Both the position numbers and the translations under genes were made by a program. A stretch of 64,000 nucleotides of DNA from NCBI RefSeq assembly GCF_000003815.2, contig NC_049979.1, positions 21,346,518-21,410,517 on the forward strand, given 5' to 3'. Shown in pieces: positions 18,301 to 29,627 of the stretch (its first letter is position 1; each line of letters opens with the position of its first letter). The notes beneath the pieces were generated by a model. That model had not been told where the DNA came from, ran no database searches, and saw only the letters and a program-made list of their open reading frames with translations. This DNA is from Branchiostoma floridae (Eukaryota > Chordata > Leptocardii > Amphioxiformes > Branchiostomatidae).

Positions 18301-21300
18301 GGGGCTGATTTCTTCTGTTTCCCAATCGCTCGTATATATAATGCTCTTCCTAACGAAGCTTAATAGCACCCCAACTGGGTCATAAAACAACTGAAATAAG
18401 CCCAGGAAAAGATTATCGCATCTCAAGTTAACATCTTTTCAGCCAACATATGACTATAACATTCAGTTTTGCCATGTTAGTGGTTACACAGAAAGACAGG
18501 TTTTCCAAAACACAGTATGGACCCCAGTGGTTTCAATCTAAGTTATTTATTCAAAGACAAAGTTAGGACTTGCACACAAAATCAGACTCTCTTTATAAAC
18601 TAGTTGTTTTGAGTTTGAACCAAATATCTTCATCCAAGGAAGCGGGCAGCCTTCCTTCCAACATAGCTCCATATTTAGTTGTACAATGATGTAATGCAGA
18701 GCCTATCTCCCCATCTGCAGTTGTTTGTTTAGTGGGTGTGTGAGGGAAGGGTATAGTAATACAGGGTATGAAGTGGATTGGCTCGGCTATTCTTAGATTG
18801 ACCTACAAGACTTAAGAAATACAAACTCTAAATTTTTCCTAAAGCCTACAGAATGGGGGCTTTGTATGTCTGCTAAACTTTTTTTTTTGTGTGCTTTTGT
18901 TAGAGTTTCATCTATTTTATGCATGTACTTTTAACTTTAAACTATCACAAACTTATTTGTCTAGAAAATTGATCAAACCACTTCTTAGTCCAATATTTTG
19001 GTGTTGGAAACTAAAACTTTGAGGTTTGATCAAGAATAACATCTACCAACAGATGAAATTTAAGTTCATATTTTCTTTGAACTAGCAGCTAGTTCCATAG
19101 CCTGACTAAATCTCGCTTATAGCAGCCCGCCCAACATCCCCGGACAGTAGAGTTTGTGTTACACAGACAACTTGTTCCAATGATATCACAGTATCAAAGA
19201 CTATCACTATCAGGTAAAACAATGACTGGTATAAGTCTGAAGTCTGATATCCTATGATAACTTGTTGGTTTTATCACCATTATAAAGTCCTGACATTTCT
19301 GTTATCATCCTGTATAACCAACCCAAGTATCCCAGTATCCACATTAATCTTAAAGTAACAAACCACTCTGCCGTGACCTGCCCACTTTGTACACATTGGA
19401 AACTCCCATTCATGGTCGGTAAACAAACTTTCATCTAGAGCTGGTGTCATTAGAGCCTTTTATTTCTCTGTTTTTGTACTGAAGTACCTCAAAGATTTGT
19501 TTAGTCACAGAAAAAACATCATCATCTGTAGCCCAACTATAGTAAGTTTCCAGTTTTGAAGTAAGAATACTAAAATTTGGTTTAAAGACTTTAAATGACC
19601 ATTTCAAGCCTAAACACTGACTTAAACAGTTAATGACTTAAGTCAAGTCAAGTCAAAGTTTATTGCACAACATTTGTAAAACGGGTACAATGTATGGCAT
19701 ACTTAGCTAACGTTATATTGTACAGACAACTAGCAATATGCTAGTAGTAGAGTTAATCTAAACAAGTAACAATAGGTTATGCAATGTTCTATTGCTAATA
19801 ACATGAAACATACTACATTCANNNNNNNNNNNNNNNNNNNNNNNNNNNNNNNNNNNNNNNNNNNNNNNNNNNNNNNNNNNNNNNNNNNNNNNNNNNNNNN
19901 NNNNNNNNNNNNNNNNNNNNNNNNNNNNNNNNNNNNNNNNNNNNNNNNNNNNNNNNNNNNNNNNNNNNNNNNNNNNNNNNNNNNNNNNNNNNNNNNNNNN
20001 NNNNNNNNNNNNNNNNNNNNNNNNNNNNNNNNNNNNNNNNNNNNNNNNNNNNNNNNNNNNNNNNNNNNNNNNNNNNNNNNNNNNNNNNNNNNNNNNNNNN
20101 NNNNNNNNNNNNNNNNNNNNNNNNNNNNNNNNNNNNNNNNNNNNNNNNNNNNNNNNNNNNNNNNNNNNNNNNNNNNNNNNNNTTTCAATTTCTAACCGAT
20201 GTGCAGCAATTCTGAGTTTTGTTGTATTGGCTACGAAAGATTTGTTTTGGACCGAAAGCAAGTATTTCTCAATATGAAATTCAGATTTTATTTTTGAATA
20301 TGTTTCGAGTTTACTGAAACTTTTGATTTTTTGTCGCCAGCTGGATAGAAACTCGTCTTTAAGGCGCTCCTTGAACATGTTTCCAAAGTAGTTGGCGCTT
20401 ACGTTGGGGTTCAGCCAAATCTTTTGGAACCCGTGTCTACAGAATGACCAACGTTACAAAATGGCCATGACAAAACATTTTTGAATGTTGAACATTTTCA
20501 ATAATTTGAAGTTTGTCGTGTGTTCGCCGCTTTGTCTCAGTCTATGCTACGGCCGCGTGGCGCGTTGGTACACCCGATCCCTCGATCTCGGAAGTTAAGC
20601 AACGCGCGGTCCGGACAGTGCTTGGATAGGGGACCAACCAAGGACGTCCGGATGCTGTAGCCTCACAAATGAAAGCTTTCCACGAAATCGTCTTCCAGGA
20701 GGGACGTAAAACGGGGGTCCCGTGCTCGAGGAGGTGCCTCGACCACGTTAAACAGCCTCATTACCCACACTTTGGGTACCTACTGCTGCAAAATACACCC
20801 GATATTATGTTGTTGAGCAAGCTGGGGAATTATTACACTCTATGGAGGGGCAGTTACTGTAATTCTTGGTTTGCTAATGATTTACTCATTATTTTATCGA
20901 CTTCGCAGTCACTATTCAACCCCTAAAATTTGAACATCACAGTTATTTGATTAATGTACTGATAACCTTGCTCCCATGCACTGCTAAAATTAAATAACAT
21001 GACTCACCCCCCCTTAAAAAAAACTAAAACAATTACCCACAGGTTTTTAAAAAAATGGATTCACAGTATTAAAATCTAAAGGGCCATTTGGAAAATATAT
21101 ATAGGTTGCTAGAAAAAGGCCATTGCTACTGAGAACTTGGGCCAGTACAACACTGGTAAGCCAGCCAGTTTAGAATGGTTACAAGGCTAGTCTGGCCTGT
21201 GTAGAATGGTTACCAGGCTAAATTGTCTGTTATCTGTGTCTGTTACAAAGTAATGCAGGAACTATCTACAAAACAAACATCGCCACAATCAGCAAACACT

Positions 21301-23483
21301 TCTAACAGATATCCTTTATTTTATCAGGGCTGAACCAGGTACGTCGTGTTAAGGGTGGACTTTGCACCTGTACAGTCACAGTTAGATCAATATACTGGTG
21401 TTTTACTTCCTCTACGCAGAATTCATTGCTTAAGTGTCGGAAAAATTCCTTCAGGTTTTCTTCATTTTAAGGCTGAATAAAGGAAATGCACAACTTCCTT
21501 GAATGAAAGATGTCCAAAATCACATCCAGTTGCTCACTAAAAAAAGTGCTGACTGCTTTTTGGTGTTCCTTGAAAGAGTTAGCTGTTACTAACCTTAGAA
21601 CAATAACATTTCCACCAGTTGCCATGTTTATGATTCAAAAAGCTTGACATGTATTTAAGGCTAGGTATAATAGATCTTGTACTTCTAAAGCAATATATAT
21701 AATATATATCATCAATCAATCAAATGGTTTATTCAGAATAAAAAACAAGACACTGGCAACCAGAGGTTGAATTATGGCCTTGCTGTACAGCACCTCTGTG
21801 CTACAAATACAATAAAGTCATTAAAAAAAACGTTACATATATACAATAGATAATATACAGTCGCATTGTTAACATTAATTTCCATTCTTTTTGTTCAGCA
21901 GGTATGTCATATATGGGATTGCACTTTTTTTGTAGCGTTCAGTTCTGGGTTTGACAGTGTATCATGTAAGTGAAAGGCCACTGAAGCAGAGGATTCGTAC
22001 TGGACCAAAAATGGCCTTTTCAGGTTCTGACTACCCGTTCACCCCAGTGGCTCTACTGTCCAAGCAGAAGTTATAGTCTCAAGCTGGTCTCTGACATTTT
22101 TTGGCACATCTGCCAAGGTTTCATTCATATTCAAGTTTGGTTTCTGTCACCAAGACAAGTTTGGCTTGGGGACAAACAGAAAACTGGACAAAACATAAAG
22201 CCCCACAAAAATGCCTTTAAACATTCTGCTTGGAGGGAGAGTGACAGTACTGCCACAGTATTATGTCCAGCTTGTAGTAAATCATATCCCACCCTGAGAA
22301 GAGTCTGGTAGGCACTTATAAAAGACTTGCCTCACCTGGAGTTGGCAGTACCCAGGTGTAACTCCTTCAAGGCTCCTTGGTCCCCCTTCCCTCCCACTTT
22401 ACACCTCAGGTGCTAATTATAACAAAGAACCTGCCCGAGGCCACAGTCCCTTCTCTGTGTTCTGAACCAAGGGTCACAGCATTTCTTCTTTTACACATCA
22501 TAAACACAGTTACACAGTTATCATAAACTATAACTCAGTCATACATTAATAAACAATTTTGTTGGGGAGGTGCCGAGGTGGTGGTTTCTGTGAACCCGTA
22601 CCAAACTATGGATATCTACGGTTATCATAAACTAGAACTCAATCATACCTTAATAAATAATGTTGTTTTCAGGTTCCAGAAGGGAAAGATCTACACATAT
22701 GTGGGGGAGGTGGTGGTTTCTGTGAACTTGTACCAAACTATGGATATCTACGGTTATCATAAACTATTACTCAATCATAAACTATAACTCAATCATAAAC
22801 TACTACATCTAAGTTAGAAAGATAATAAAAATGTCTGTCATGGTACTTGTTTAAGAATTTGATAGCTTGTAACTAAGTTTTATTATTAGGTTATTACTTA
22901 AATTTAAGTGGTGCACCCAAAATTTTTTTGGTACACCCAATTTTTTAAGCTGGGTGCACCAGTGCACCTAATCCTAAAAATGAATTTTGAGCCCTGGTAT
23001 TTCAGGTTCCAGAAGGGAAAGATCTACACGTATGTTGGGGAGCTGGTGGTTTCTGTTAACCCGTACCGAACTATGGATATCTACGGTTATCATAAACTAT
23101 ATCTCAATCATACATTGATAAATAATTTTGTGTTTTAGGTTCCAGAAAGGAAAGATCTACACGTATGTGGGGGAGGTGGTGGTTTCTGTCAACCCGTACC
23201 GGGCCATGGACATTTACGGTTATCATAATTGATTATAACTCAATCATACATTAATGATATATTTTGTATTCCAGGTTCCAGAAGGGAAAGATCTACACGT
23301 ATGTGGGAGAGGTGGTGGTTTCTGTTAACCCGTACCGAACCATGGACATCTACGGGCCTGACGCGGTGAAGCGTTACCAGGGACGGGAGTTCTACGAGTG
23401 CCCGCCACATCTGTTTGCTGTCGGCGACGCGGCGTACAAGAGCATGAAGAGGCAGTCCAGGGATACGTGCATCGTCATATCAG
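15308..23483 (+). CDS. MYO1D: Myosin-Id-like class I myosin, first two exons only
   Basis: Class I unconventional myosin, an actin-based membrane-associated motor. Exon 1 (15308-15405) starts at an ATG in good context (AAAAATGG) and encodes [20 protein letters not shown], then a stretch ending LKLR. Exon 2 (23275-23483) encodes [20 protein letters not shown], an RTMDIYG segment, RGV-like linker residues and [20 protein letters not shown], ending CIVISG at the base before the P-loop. Phase is consistent (AG|G, then G|G). The start and linker fit vertebrate MYO1D/MYO1G best (family knowledge). The P-loop exon (GESGAGKT) and the rest of the roughly 1000-residue protein are not visible to the end of the window. 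They may be in the 24.5-kb gap, misplaced, or lost. The 7.9-kb intron holds MITEs, a 5S SINE, a LINE and exon 2 copies. Confidence 0.85.
16225..16545. repeat. CTTGCCC dispersed repeat
   Basis: Blocks of CACTTGCCCGAAC and CACTTGTCC recur several times at both ends of a 320-bp tract (tgtacttgcccgaacc; gcacttgcccgaacag). It is preceded by a G run at 16197-16211. It is repetitive, but I cannot assign a class. Confidence 0.4.
16985..17349. mobile_element. hAT-like MITE copy 1 (8-bp TSD)
   Basis: A 365-bp element starts CAGGGTTGTAGCCAGC and ends GGCTGGCTACAAGCCTG. The flanking 8-bp duplication is GTAGACAT (16977-16984 and 17350-17357), exact. The interior has no coding potential. CAGGG ends and 8-bp duplications are hAT hallmarks (family knowledge). 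Confidence 0.92.
17662..18025. mobile_element. hAT-like MITE copy 2, inverted (8-bp TSD)
   Basis: Same family as 16985 in the opposite orientation, 364 bp, flanked by exact ATTCGTAC duplications (17654-17661 and 18026-18033). The ends CAGGGTTGTAGCCAGC and GCTGGCTACAACCCTG are perfect inverted copies. It sits only about 310 bp from copy 1. Confidence 0.95.
18034..19639. other. Myosin intron 1, no feature seen
   Basis: AT-rich intron sequence with only short spurious frames. I see no splice-flanked homology, RNA gene or clear repeat. Confidence 0.6.
19640..20455 (-). pseudogene. LINE ORF2 C-terminal fragment interrupted by a gap
   Basis: The minus strand at 20378-20195 reads [20 protein letters not shown] and, further on, [12 protein letters not shown], typical of the region before the ORF2 Cys knuckle and parallel to the fragment at 13.4 kb. 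The knuckle itself would fall in the N gap. The 3' end (tttattgcacaac, gtacaatgtatggcatac on plus) is shared with the 12.98-kb fragment. Confidence 0.7.
19822..20182. other. Assembly gap (361 N)
   Basis: Run of N inside the LINE fragment. Confidence 1.
20541..20800 (+). mobile_element. 5S rRNA-headed SINE
   Basis: 20541-20664 follows the 5S rRNA plan: GCTACGGCC start, CCGATC, CGATCTCGGAAGTTAAGCA (box A region), TGCTTGGATAGGGGACC (intermediate element) and GGATGCTGTAGCC end. It has many differences from a true 5S, and there is no terminating T run after it. It continues into 'ggacgtaaaacgggggtcccgtg', which matches the body of the tRNA-headed SINE at 24025. So this is a retroposon head, not a working 5S gene. 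Confidence 0.75.
20927..22560. other. Myosin intron 1, mostly unassigned
   Basis: No gene. 21716-21860 resembles a reversed LINE 3' end (tggtttattcagaata, then a small CAGAGGT/ACCTCTG hairpin). The rest shows nothing I can name. Confidence 0.5.
22567..23225 (+). repeat. Tandem copies of myosin exon 2 5' part with acceptor
   Basis: The acceptor and first ~80 bases of exon 2 (GGTTCCAGAAGGGAAAG through GGATATCTACGG) recur at 22673, 23006 and 23139, with a headless piece at 22567. The real exon starts at 23275; spacings of 133 and 136 bp separate the last three. Each copy then passes into 'ttatcataaactat' and an A/T-rich tract that ends in the next acceptor. Between 22855 and 23000 an unrelated tract with GGGTGCACC interrupts the array. 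Confidence 0.9.
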
Positions 23484-23516
23484 GTTTGTTTGTTTGTTTG
23501 TTTGTTTGTTTGTAAC

Positions 23517-23606
23517 CGCATACAAGAGCATGAAGAGACAGTCCAGGTATACGTGCATCGTCATATCAGGTTCGTTTGTTTGTTTGTTTGTTTGTTTGTT
23601 TGTTTC
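23517..23606 (+). repeat. Duplicate of myosin exon 2 3' end plus (GTTT)n
   Basis: The last ~50 bases of exon 2 (from tacaagagcatgaag to gtcatatcag) and the following (GTTT)n tract recur once, about 86 bp downstream. The copy keeps an AG|GT boundary at 23570 (donor gttcgt). Confidence 0.9.
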
Positions 23607-23872
23607 TAAGCAGAAGACCAACTTGAGGCACAACACACCAGTTTATGTACACAAGGCACAAGCTGCACAGGACTGGACTGTAAGGTTCCTCTTACACCAT
23701 CAGGTTTAATACTAACAAGCTCAAAAGTTCAAACCAATCTGTTACTACTGCAAGGAAACTTTAAACTTAGATACTTAAAGTACAGATACAGGGGGTTTCA
23801 CTCACTCACTCGCCCCCTCCCATACTCATTCACTCAATCGTTCATTTACTCTCATGCACTTAAGGGCCTCAG

Positions 23873-24325
23873 GGGCCGCGTAGCACAGTGGTATTGTATT
23901 CGGCCCGTGACCGAGAGGTCGCCGGTTCGAATCCGTCTGAGGTGTTGCCGGTCTTGTGCCCTTGGGAAAGGCACTTTACACGACTTTCCTCACTTTACTC
24001 AAGTGAAAAATGAGTCGTCCCTCGGATAGGACGTTAAATGGAGGTCCCGTGTTTGGGGAGAGCCACATCCCGGGCACGTAAAAGAACCCGCCACATGTGC
24101 GATGTGGCGGATCAAACCATTCCGGCCAAAATGGGGTAGGGAATTTCCCGAGCAGCCTCGTAACCCCTGCTTCGCCTATTGAGTCAGTGAAGTCAAGCTT
24201 GCTTAAGCTTGATGTTTCTGACTTAGGGAGAAGAGATGCTGCTACAGTTATTGCTATGGGCCGCTCTTCATCACCATGATGGTAACATCAGGCCCTACGA
24301 ACCTGATTTATAAAAGAAAAAAAAA
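23873..24325 (+). mobile_element. tRNA-headed SINE
   Basis: A tRNA-like head has box A (TAGCACAGTGG) and a perfect box B (GGTTCGAATCC). The body holds TGTGCCCTTGGGAAAGGCAC, 'ggacgttaaatggaggtcccgtg' and the CACATGTGCGATGTGG palindrome. It ends in an A-rich tail near 24325. Related fragments lie at 6085, 10080, 27962, 44880 and 60430. Confidence 0.85.
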
Positions 24326-24410
24326 CTTACACGCACTCAATCATCTGCTGAATCACACACTCTCTCTTAGATCTGTTTCACAGAATGACAATGCATTCTT
24401 GTGCTTTGGC

Positions 24411-24496
24411 CAGGGTTGTAGCCAGCACCCGTCCTTCAGTCCTTTGAAGGAATTTTGCAGCTGGGGACTGAAAAAAAAATTGATCATTCCGTCCTT
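24411..24496. mobile_element. hAT-like MITE copy 3, cut by gap
   Basis: Begins CAGGGTTGTAGCCAGC and follows the family for 86 bases until the N gap. The right end and TSD are not visible. Confidence 0.9.
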
Positions 24497-24941
24497 NNNN
24501 NNNNNNNNNNNNNNNNNNNNNNNNNNNNNNNNNNNNNNNNNNNNNNNNNNNNNNNNNNNNNNNNNNNNNNNNNNNNNNNNNNNNNNNNNNNNNNNNNNNN
24601 NNNNNNNNNNNNNNNNNNNNNNNNNNNNNNNNNNNNNNNNNNNNNNNNNNNNNNNNNNNNNNNNNNNNNNNNNNNNNNNNNNNNNNNNNNNNNNNNNNNN
24701 NNNNNNNNNNNNNNNNNNNNNNNNNNNNNNNNNNNNNNNNNNNNNNNNNNNNNNNNNNNNNNNNNNNNNNNNNNNNNNNNNNNNNNNNNNNNNNNNNNNN
24801 NNNNNNNNNNNNNNNNNNNNNNNNNNNNNNNNNNNNNNNNNNNNNNNNNNNNNNNNNNNNNNNNNNNNNNNNNNNNNNNNNNNNNNNNNNNNNNNNNNNN
24901 NNNNNNNNNNNNNNNNNNNNNNNNNNNNNNNNNNNNNNNNN
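24497..24941. other. Assembly gap (445 N)
   Basis: Run of N that starts inside MITE copy 3. Any following myosin exon could be hidden here. Confidence 1.
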
Positions 24942-25068
24942 TTTGGGAGCTAGCGAGCATCAAGTCAATTGGTACCAGGCAATACAATTGAAATAGGACA
25001 TATTAAAGTACTTACCTCCTTTTTGTCAGACGTGCCATATGCGTTGAAAAAGACATAGAAAAACAGAA

Positions 25069-25363
25069 TAGAGAGTTACTTATCAGTGTCCTTTACTAAA
25101 AAGTAAATCTAGTTATCCGAGGCTTATGTCAAATAGATACATGCATACGTAGTAAATGTAATAATGAAGGTAAAAGTTGATACACTGGATTGATTGTCAT
25201 TTTTCTTTACTTATCTGCAGAACTTTTAACAAATCAGAGAGTTACTTATCAGTGTCCTTATTATTGTAATTCTAGTTATCCGAGGCTTATAGCAAATAAA
25301 TATATCATCCATGCGTAGTAAATGTAATAAAGTCAAAATTTCATAGACTGGATTGATAATCAT
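25069..25363. repeat. Two-copy tandem repeat, about 166 bp
   Basis: 'gagagttacttatcagtgtcc' through 'tagtaaatgtaataa' and 'actggattgat' occurs twice, offset about 166 bp, with scattered differences. No coding potential. Confidence 0.8.
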
Positions 25364-26560
25364 GTCTAGTTCATACATACATATAGCTTAATATTGCAAC
25401 GCTTAAATCTCACCGTGCTTTCGCCACTACCCATTGCTATGTCTCGCTGGATCTGGTAGTTAGGCCTCCCAAAAGTTGTCTCTGTCCGATAACGGTCGTC
25501 TCTGCTCACAGAATGATCTTCCAGCGGCGGACAAACGGTGATATCTGGCCTGACTCACAGGTAGATAGATGACGTGGCAAACTCTGATTGGTCCATATTT
25601 CCACATTTTCCCATCCGGTGCGTGATATGTGCGTGACAGACGCATGTTGGAGAGGTAGGGAGGCCGGGGTTCTCTGGCGCCAACGTGGGAAAATTTGTGT
25701 CTCTTTCAAAGCCGAAAATCACTGTGAGAATATTTGTATAGATGGACGATGACCCCTGTAGGAAGAACATATCTAAATGTCCTACAGGACAGAAAAAGGA
25801 CACTTCTCTTTTTTTTATTCTTTGATTTTTGCACAGCGAAGTGTACTATTCTTGACAATTCTATGACATATACTTTTACAAGATGTGTTAAGGAACTGAT
25901 TCTGTAAATTTCCATCCCCGCGATTCTGTTAAAACCCGGTACTAACAATTCGTGTAAACAAAGAGCAGTAAGTATGTTAGTATCTAACGCAAGCGACTGT
26001 AATGTAGTCAATGGTTATGTAATGTCAATGTCTACATATTTGCAGCTATTTTGGAGCACAGAAGGAAAACATTCGGAAAGTGTACACAACATACAATGTC
26101 ATGTATAATATATGTAATTGTACAAATGATATAACACCGCCCGTTGCAACAAGACTTCATCAAAATCGCGTAGAACGGAGCCTGATTCTGAGGCTTGTTC
26201 AAACTCGTCTGGATGACGTCACCACTTCATCTCGTCCTACTCAAGGGGGCATCTCACTGAATTGCGCCAAATTGCGCCAGGTATTCGCAAAGTGGCGCAA
26301 ACGGACGCCAATCGAATTCAATTAGCGCAATTTGTCTCCAGACAATTAGAAAAAAATCGCAATTGGCAAAATGGTGCAAAGCGGCGCAAAACGATGAACA
26401 TCATTTCATCTATTTTTGCTGAAAAATTTTAATAATTTTACAGTTTTTGATAAGGTGGTAACACTGCGACTTACAATAAAGTTACTAGTGTATCGAATTG
26501 AAACTCAGAGAATGCAACATTCCGGGCACGACCATTTTTGTTTCTTCATCTGGGTTTCAT

Positions 26561-26593
26561 CAAGGAGCTTTTATCACTGATAAAAGCTCCTTG
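26561..26593. mobile_element. 33-bp perfect palindrome between 7-bp direct repeats
   Basis: CAAGGAGCTTTTATCA, one C, then its exact reverse complement. GTTTCAT stands immediately on both sides (26554-26560 and 26594-26600). It looks like two joined terminal inverted repeats. The same 16-mer is in the insert at 35340. Confidence 0.65.
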
Positions 26594-26798
26594 GTTTCAT
26601 ACACAAAGAAATGCCGCACAACAGTGTAACAGAAACGAAAAACTGACAAAGTGTCCTAAATTTGGCGCAATGTTCTATCGTACTTTAGAAGTGCTATACA
26701 CTGAGATATCCACTTCAGTGTTAGTCTCTACCAGACTCTGACCTGGTCGAATAGTAATGTGGGACTTTGAAGTTACGAATAAAAGCCTATAGCTAGTA

Positions 26799-27161
26799 CA
26801 GGGTTGTAGCCAGCCTGAAATCATTTTCAGTCCCCTCGATTTTGAATGGGAATCCTATCGAGCACCGAAGGCATGGCGTGACGTTGCGCGTCATTTCTAG
26901 GGGGTCTGGGTCCCAGAAAATTTTTTAATCAAAACCCTCTGAAACACTATTTCCTGCATTTTGAGGTGCAAATTTTGCTTGTAGACTAAGATGTTCAATG
27001 GCATCTGTTTTGGTGAAGAACACATGGGTTTCAGTTTTTTTATATCTTTACATATCAATATTTGTCTGTCCCAGGGGACGGAACGGGGTATATTTTTTTT
27101 TCAGTCCCCAGCTGCAAAATTCCTTCAAAGGACTGAAGGACAGGTGCTGGCTACAACCCTG
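26799..27161. mobile_element. hAT-like MITE copy 4, inverted (8-bp TSD)
   Basis: 363 bp with perfect 16-bp inverted ends (CAGGGTTGTAGCCAGC) and an exact AGCTAGTA duplication at 26791-26798 and 27162-27169. Same orientation as copy 2. Confidence 0.95.
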
Positions 27162-27459
27162 AGCTAGTAGTTAACTTGCCTAGGAGTAAACTGACCGACC
27201 GGCATGATAGCTGAATAGACTGCAAAAGACTGACTGAAATCCCATGGCAACTTATTCGTCTCTAGTCGGCCAAATTCTTCTCTTTTTTCATCCAGCCTGC
27301 TTGGAGACTAGGCCTCTGTACTCACACCCACACGTCGGTAAACCATTGTTCTGACGTAACTGTCTTTTTTCTGGGGCCCTGGCGAAGATGGTGTTTAGAG
27401 AAAAGATTAAAAGATTGTACCGATATAGTTAATAGTTGTCATAGTCAGCGGCACTAGCA

Positions 27460-27950
27460 TCCGCTGTTATCACAATGATAATAAGTAGGGATTACCCCAA
27501 TTTGTTCTTATATAATCGTTTTATGGGGGAGGGCGGGACCGGGGCAAGGGGGTTTGCAAGGGACTAGGTAACGTTAAGGAAGGGGCAAGAATGATTTTAT
27601 AGAGAAGAATATAATATTATTGTAACATGTTTTAAGGTGCCCTATAGAGTGACAGTAGTATCTGCTATTCTATCACCAATTACAATTTTGGATTACCACA
27701 ATTTGTTCTTACATAACCGTTCTATGGGAGAGGGGCAAGGGGGGGTTTGCAAGGGACTGGGTTAAGGAGCGGGCCGAAGGAGCAAGGAGCTTTCCTCAAT
27801 CCTTGGAGGAGGGAGAGAATTGAGAAGATTGTAATATCAGACACGGTACCCGCTATTCTCCTACCAATAACGTAGTACATGTATTACAACAATTTTTTTC
27901 TATCAAACATAACCGTTTTTCGGGGAGGGAGGGGGCAAGTGATGGGGGTG
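27460..27950. repeat. Three degenerate tandem units of about 195 bp
   Basis: Each unit runs ctattctatcaccaat, acaatttgttctta, cataaccgttctatgggg and a G-rich gggcaagggg block. Start points are near 27460, 27660 and 27850. Divergence is considerable. Confidence 0.65.
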
Positions 27951-27961
27951 TATATAGTGGC

Positions 27962-28145
27962 ATTAGAGTGGCGTAAGTGGTAGAGCGTTGGGCTCGAAAC
28001 CAAGAGGTCCCGGGCGTCTAAAGACTGGCCATGCCCTCGACATTGTGCCCTTGGGAAATTCACCTTGCTTCCCCAGATGTAAAAATGGGTACCTGACTTT
28101 CAAAAGGCAGTGGAATGAGAGGGTCGGACTCCACCTTCCAATACC
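27962..28145 (+). mobile_element. tRNA-headed SINE, decayed box B
   Basis: The tRNA-like head (gtggcgtaagtggtagagcg, gaggtcccgggcg) is followed by TTGTGCCCTTGGGAAATTCAC and ATGTAAAAATGGGTACC, the standard SINE body. The box B core is altered, so it is probably silent. Confidence 0.7.
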
Positions 28146-28984
28146 GTAATGGAAATAGTCGTGGGTATTATTTGCGTATACTTTTACGTCTACATTTCTA
28201 TTTTTCGTTTCCACAAATAGCCTGACCAGGAAATGTTAGCCTTGGTGGCGCCTGGCCTGTATTAGACCTCTTGGTGGATAGAGAAAAGAACTGGGGTTGT
28301 CATTTAACGAGTTTCTTTTTAAGAAATTCCTTTAGGGTCCCAAACCCCATGCATACCCTCAGGTAGGCGGTCCAGGCTTTTCCAAAAATTTATAAAACTT
28401 GTGTCAAGGTGACGTAACAAATCATTACAACAGCAGCGAAGCAAATATGAGAGCGCTCACAGAACCGTCGGACCATTCAGAGGCGCCACCAGCGGAAGGC
28501 ATCGGTACTGCAGGCGGGGTCATAGCATGTTATGAGGCATTACGAAACTATAACCTCCAGAGCCTTGCTCAACTGACCACAAGACCACACGATGCTAAAA
28601 CCGAACATATTAATAAACCGAAGTCAGTAGACAAAACAAATGTCCACCGCTATCTCCGTGCACAGTTTCCAACTCCTCAGTTCATTGCCTTGAAGTGGTC
28701 TCGTGACCTTGCTTTGAATAACCTCGTTAAAATAAGTCCAGTACTACGGGTCGTTGACTTGTTGTCTCCGCGATTAAACTTGTTCAACCGGTTAGTTGTG
28801 GGGGGCACTGTGACAGGTAATTACATGTAAACAGCAATCCTGTGACCTAGTTTCCTGTTAGAACCAACTGTGTATCACTTTGTGGCTAGTTGTGCACCTT
28901 ATTATTACCAACGATCATGGACTTGTGTCCTTTGCTGTTACACTTCACAAACCATAAGGTTGGTATCCGTTAATACCTATAGCT

Positions 28985-29165
28985 AGTGACGTAACATTTC
29001 CAAACCGGGGCCCGGCCGGGCAGCTCTCTGGAACGAAAAGTCTGATATAAAAGACGCCAAACTACACAAGACGTAAAGAAAATAGTCGTGGGCATTATTT
29101 GTGTCTATTTTTCGTTTCCACAAACATCTGAGCTCGGCCGGGCTTTCCGGGTTTTAAAATGTGAA
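28985..29165. mobile_element. MITE of the GGCCCGGCCGGG family
   Basis: accggggcccggccgggc at the left and ctcggccgggctttccgg at the right flank a centre with 'ccaaactacacaagacg', the inverse of the centre at 11.4 kb. Part of the same interior recurs alone at about 28150-28230. Confidence 0.6.
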
Positions 29166-29627
29166 TTCAGCCTAAAGGACATGCTGTGTCCTGTATAGGT
29201 AACCTTAGTTCCTTAGATTTGTAAGATATCTTAGGAGGTAAAACAAATTCTTGATGCAGTGCAGTGTCCTGCATTTGAGTACAACCAAGCAACAACTAGT
29301 GACCACCTCTGCATAAGGAACTCCTGGCTATTGTGGTCACTTTTTTCATGGTCCTATAGACTACTAGTATTTTCTCATTGACCAAGCAATACGGATCCTG
29401 TCCAGAATGACCATTTGTCTTTTGTGACCATTTTCGTCATTTGAATAGTCACCCTAGACGTGTTTCACTGTAGTTCAAATATTCTACCAGACTGTCGTTG
29501 TTTACTGTTGACTTAACCAAGGAGATGAGATATTAGAAAAAAAGGCAGAACATATCACAAAACCAAATGGCGTTGCAACTGCACGTATTATGGTGAATGT
29601 CTGCACCTAGGAAAAAACAATAAAACG

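Noticed and set aside
20541-20664. Functional 5S rRNA gene
   Set aside because: Too many differences from the 5S plan, no T-run terminator, and it continues into a SINE body.
23873-23950. Functional tRNA gene
   Set aside because: Boxes A and B are good, but the sequence is fused to a SINE body and tail, and stem pairing at the acceptor is not convincing.
25020-25370. CRISPR-like array
   Set aside because: Only two tandem units with no short repeat-spacer pattern, and the genome is animal.
28399-28830. 143-codon frame as the first exon of the sialyltransferase
   Set aside because: It has no membrane anchor or family similarity. A GT follows at 28817, but nothing else supports it.
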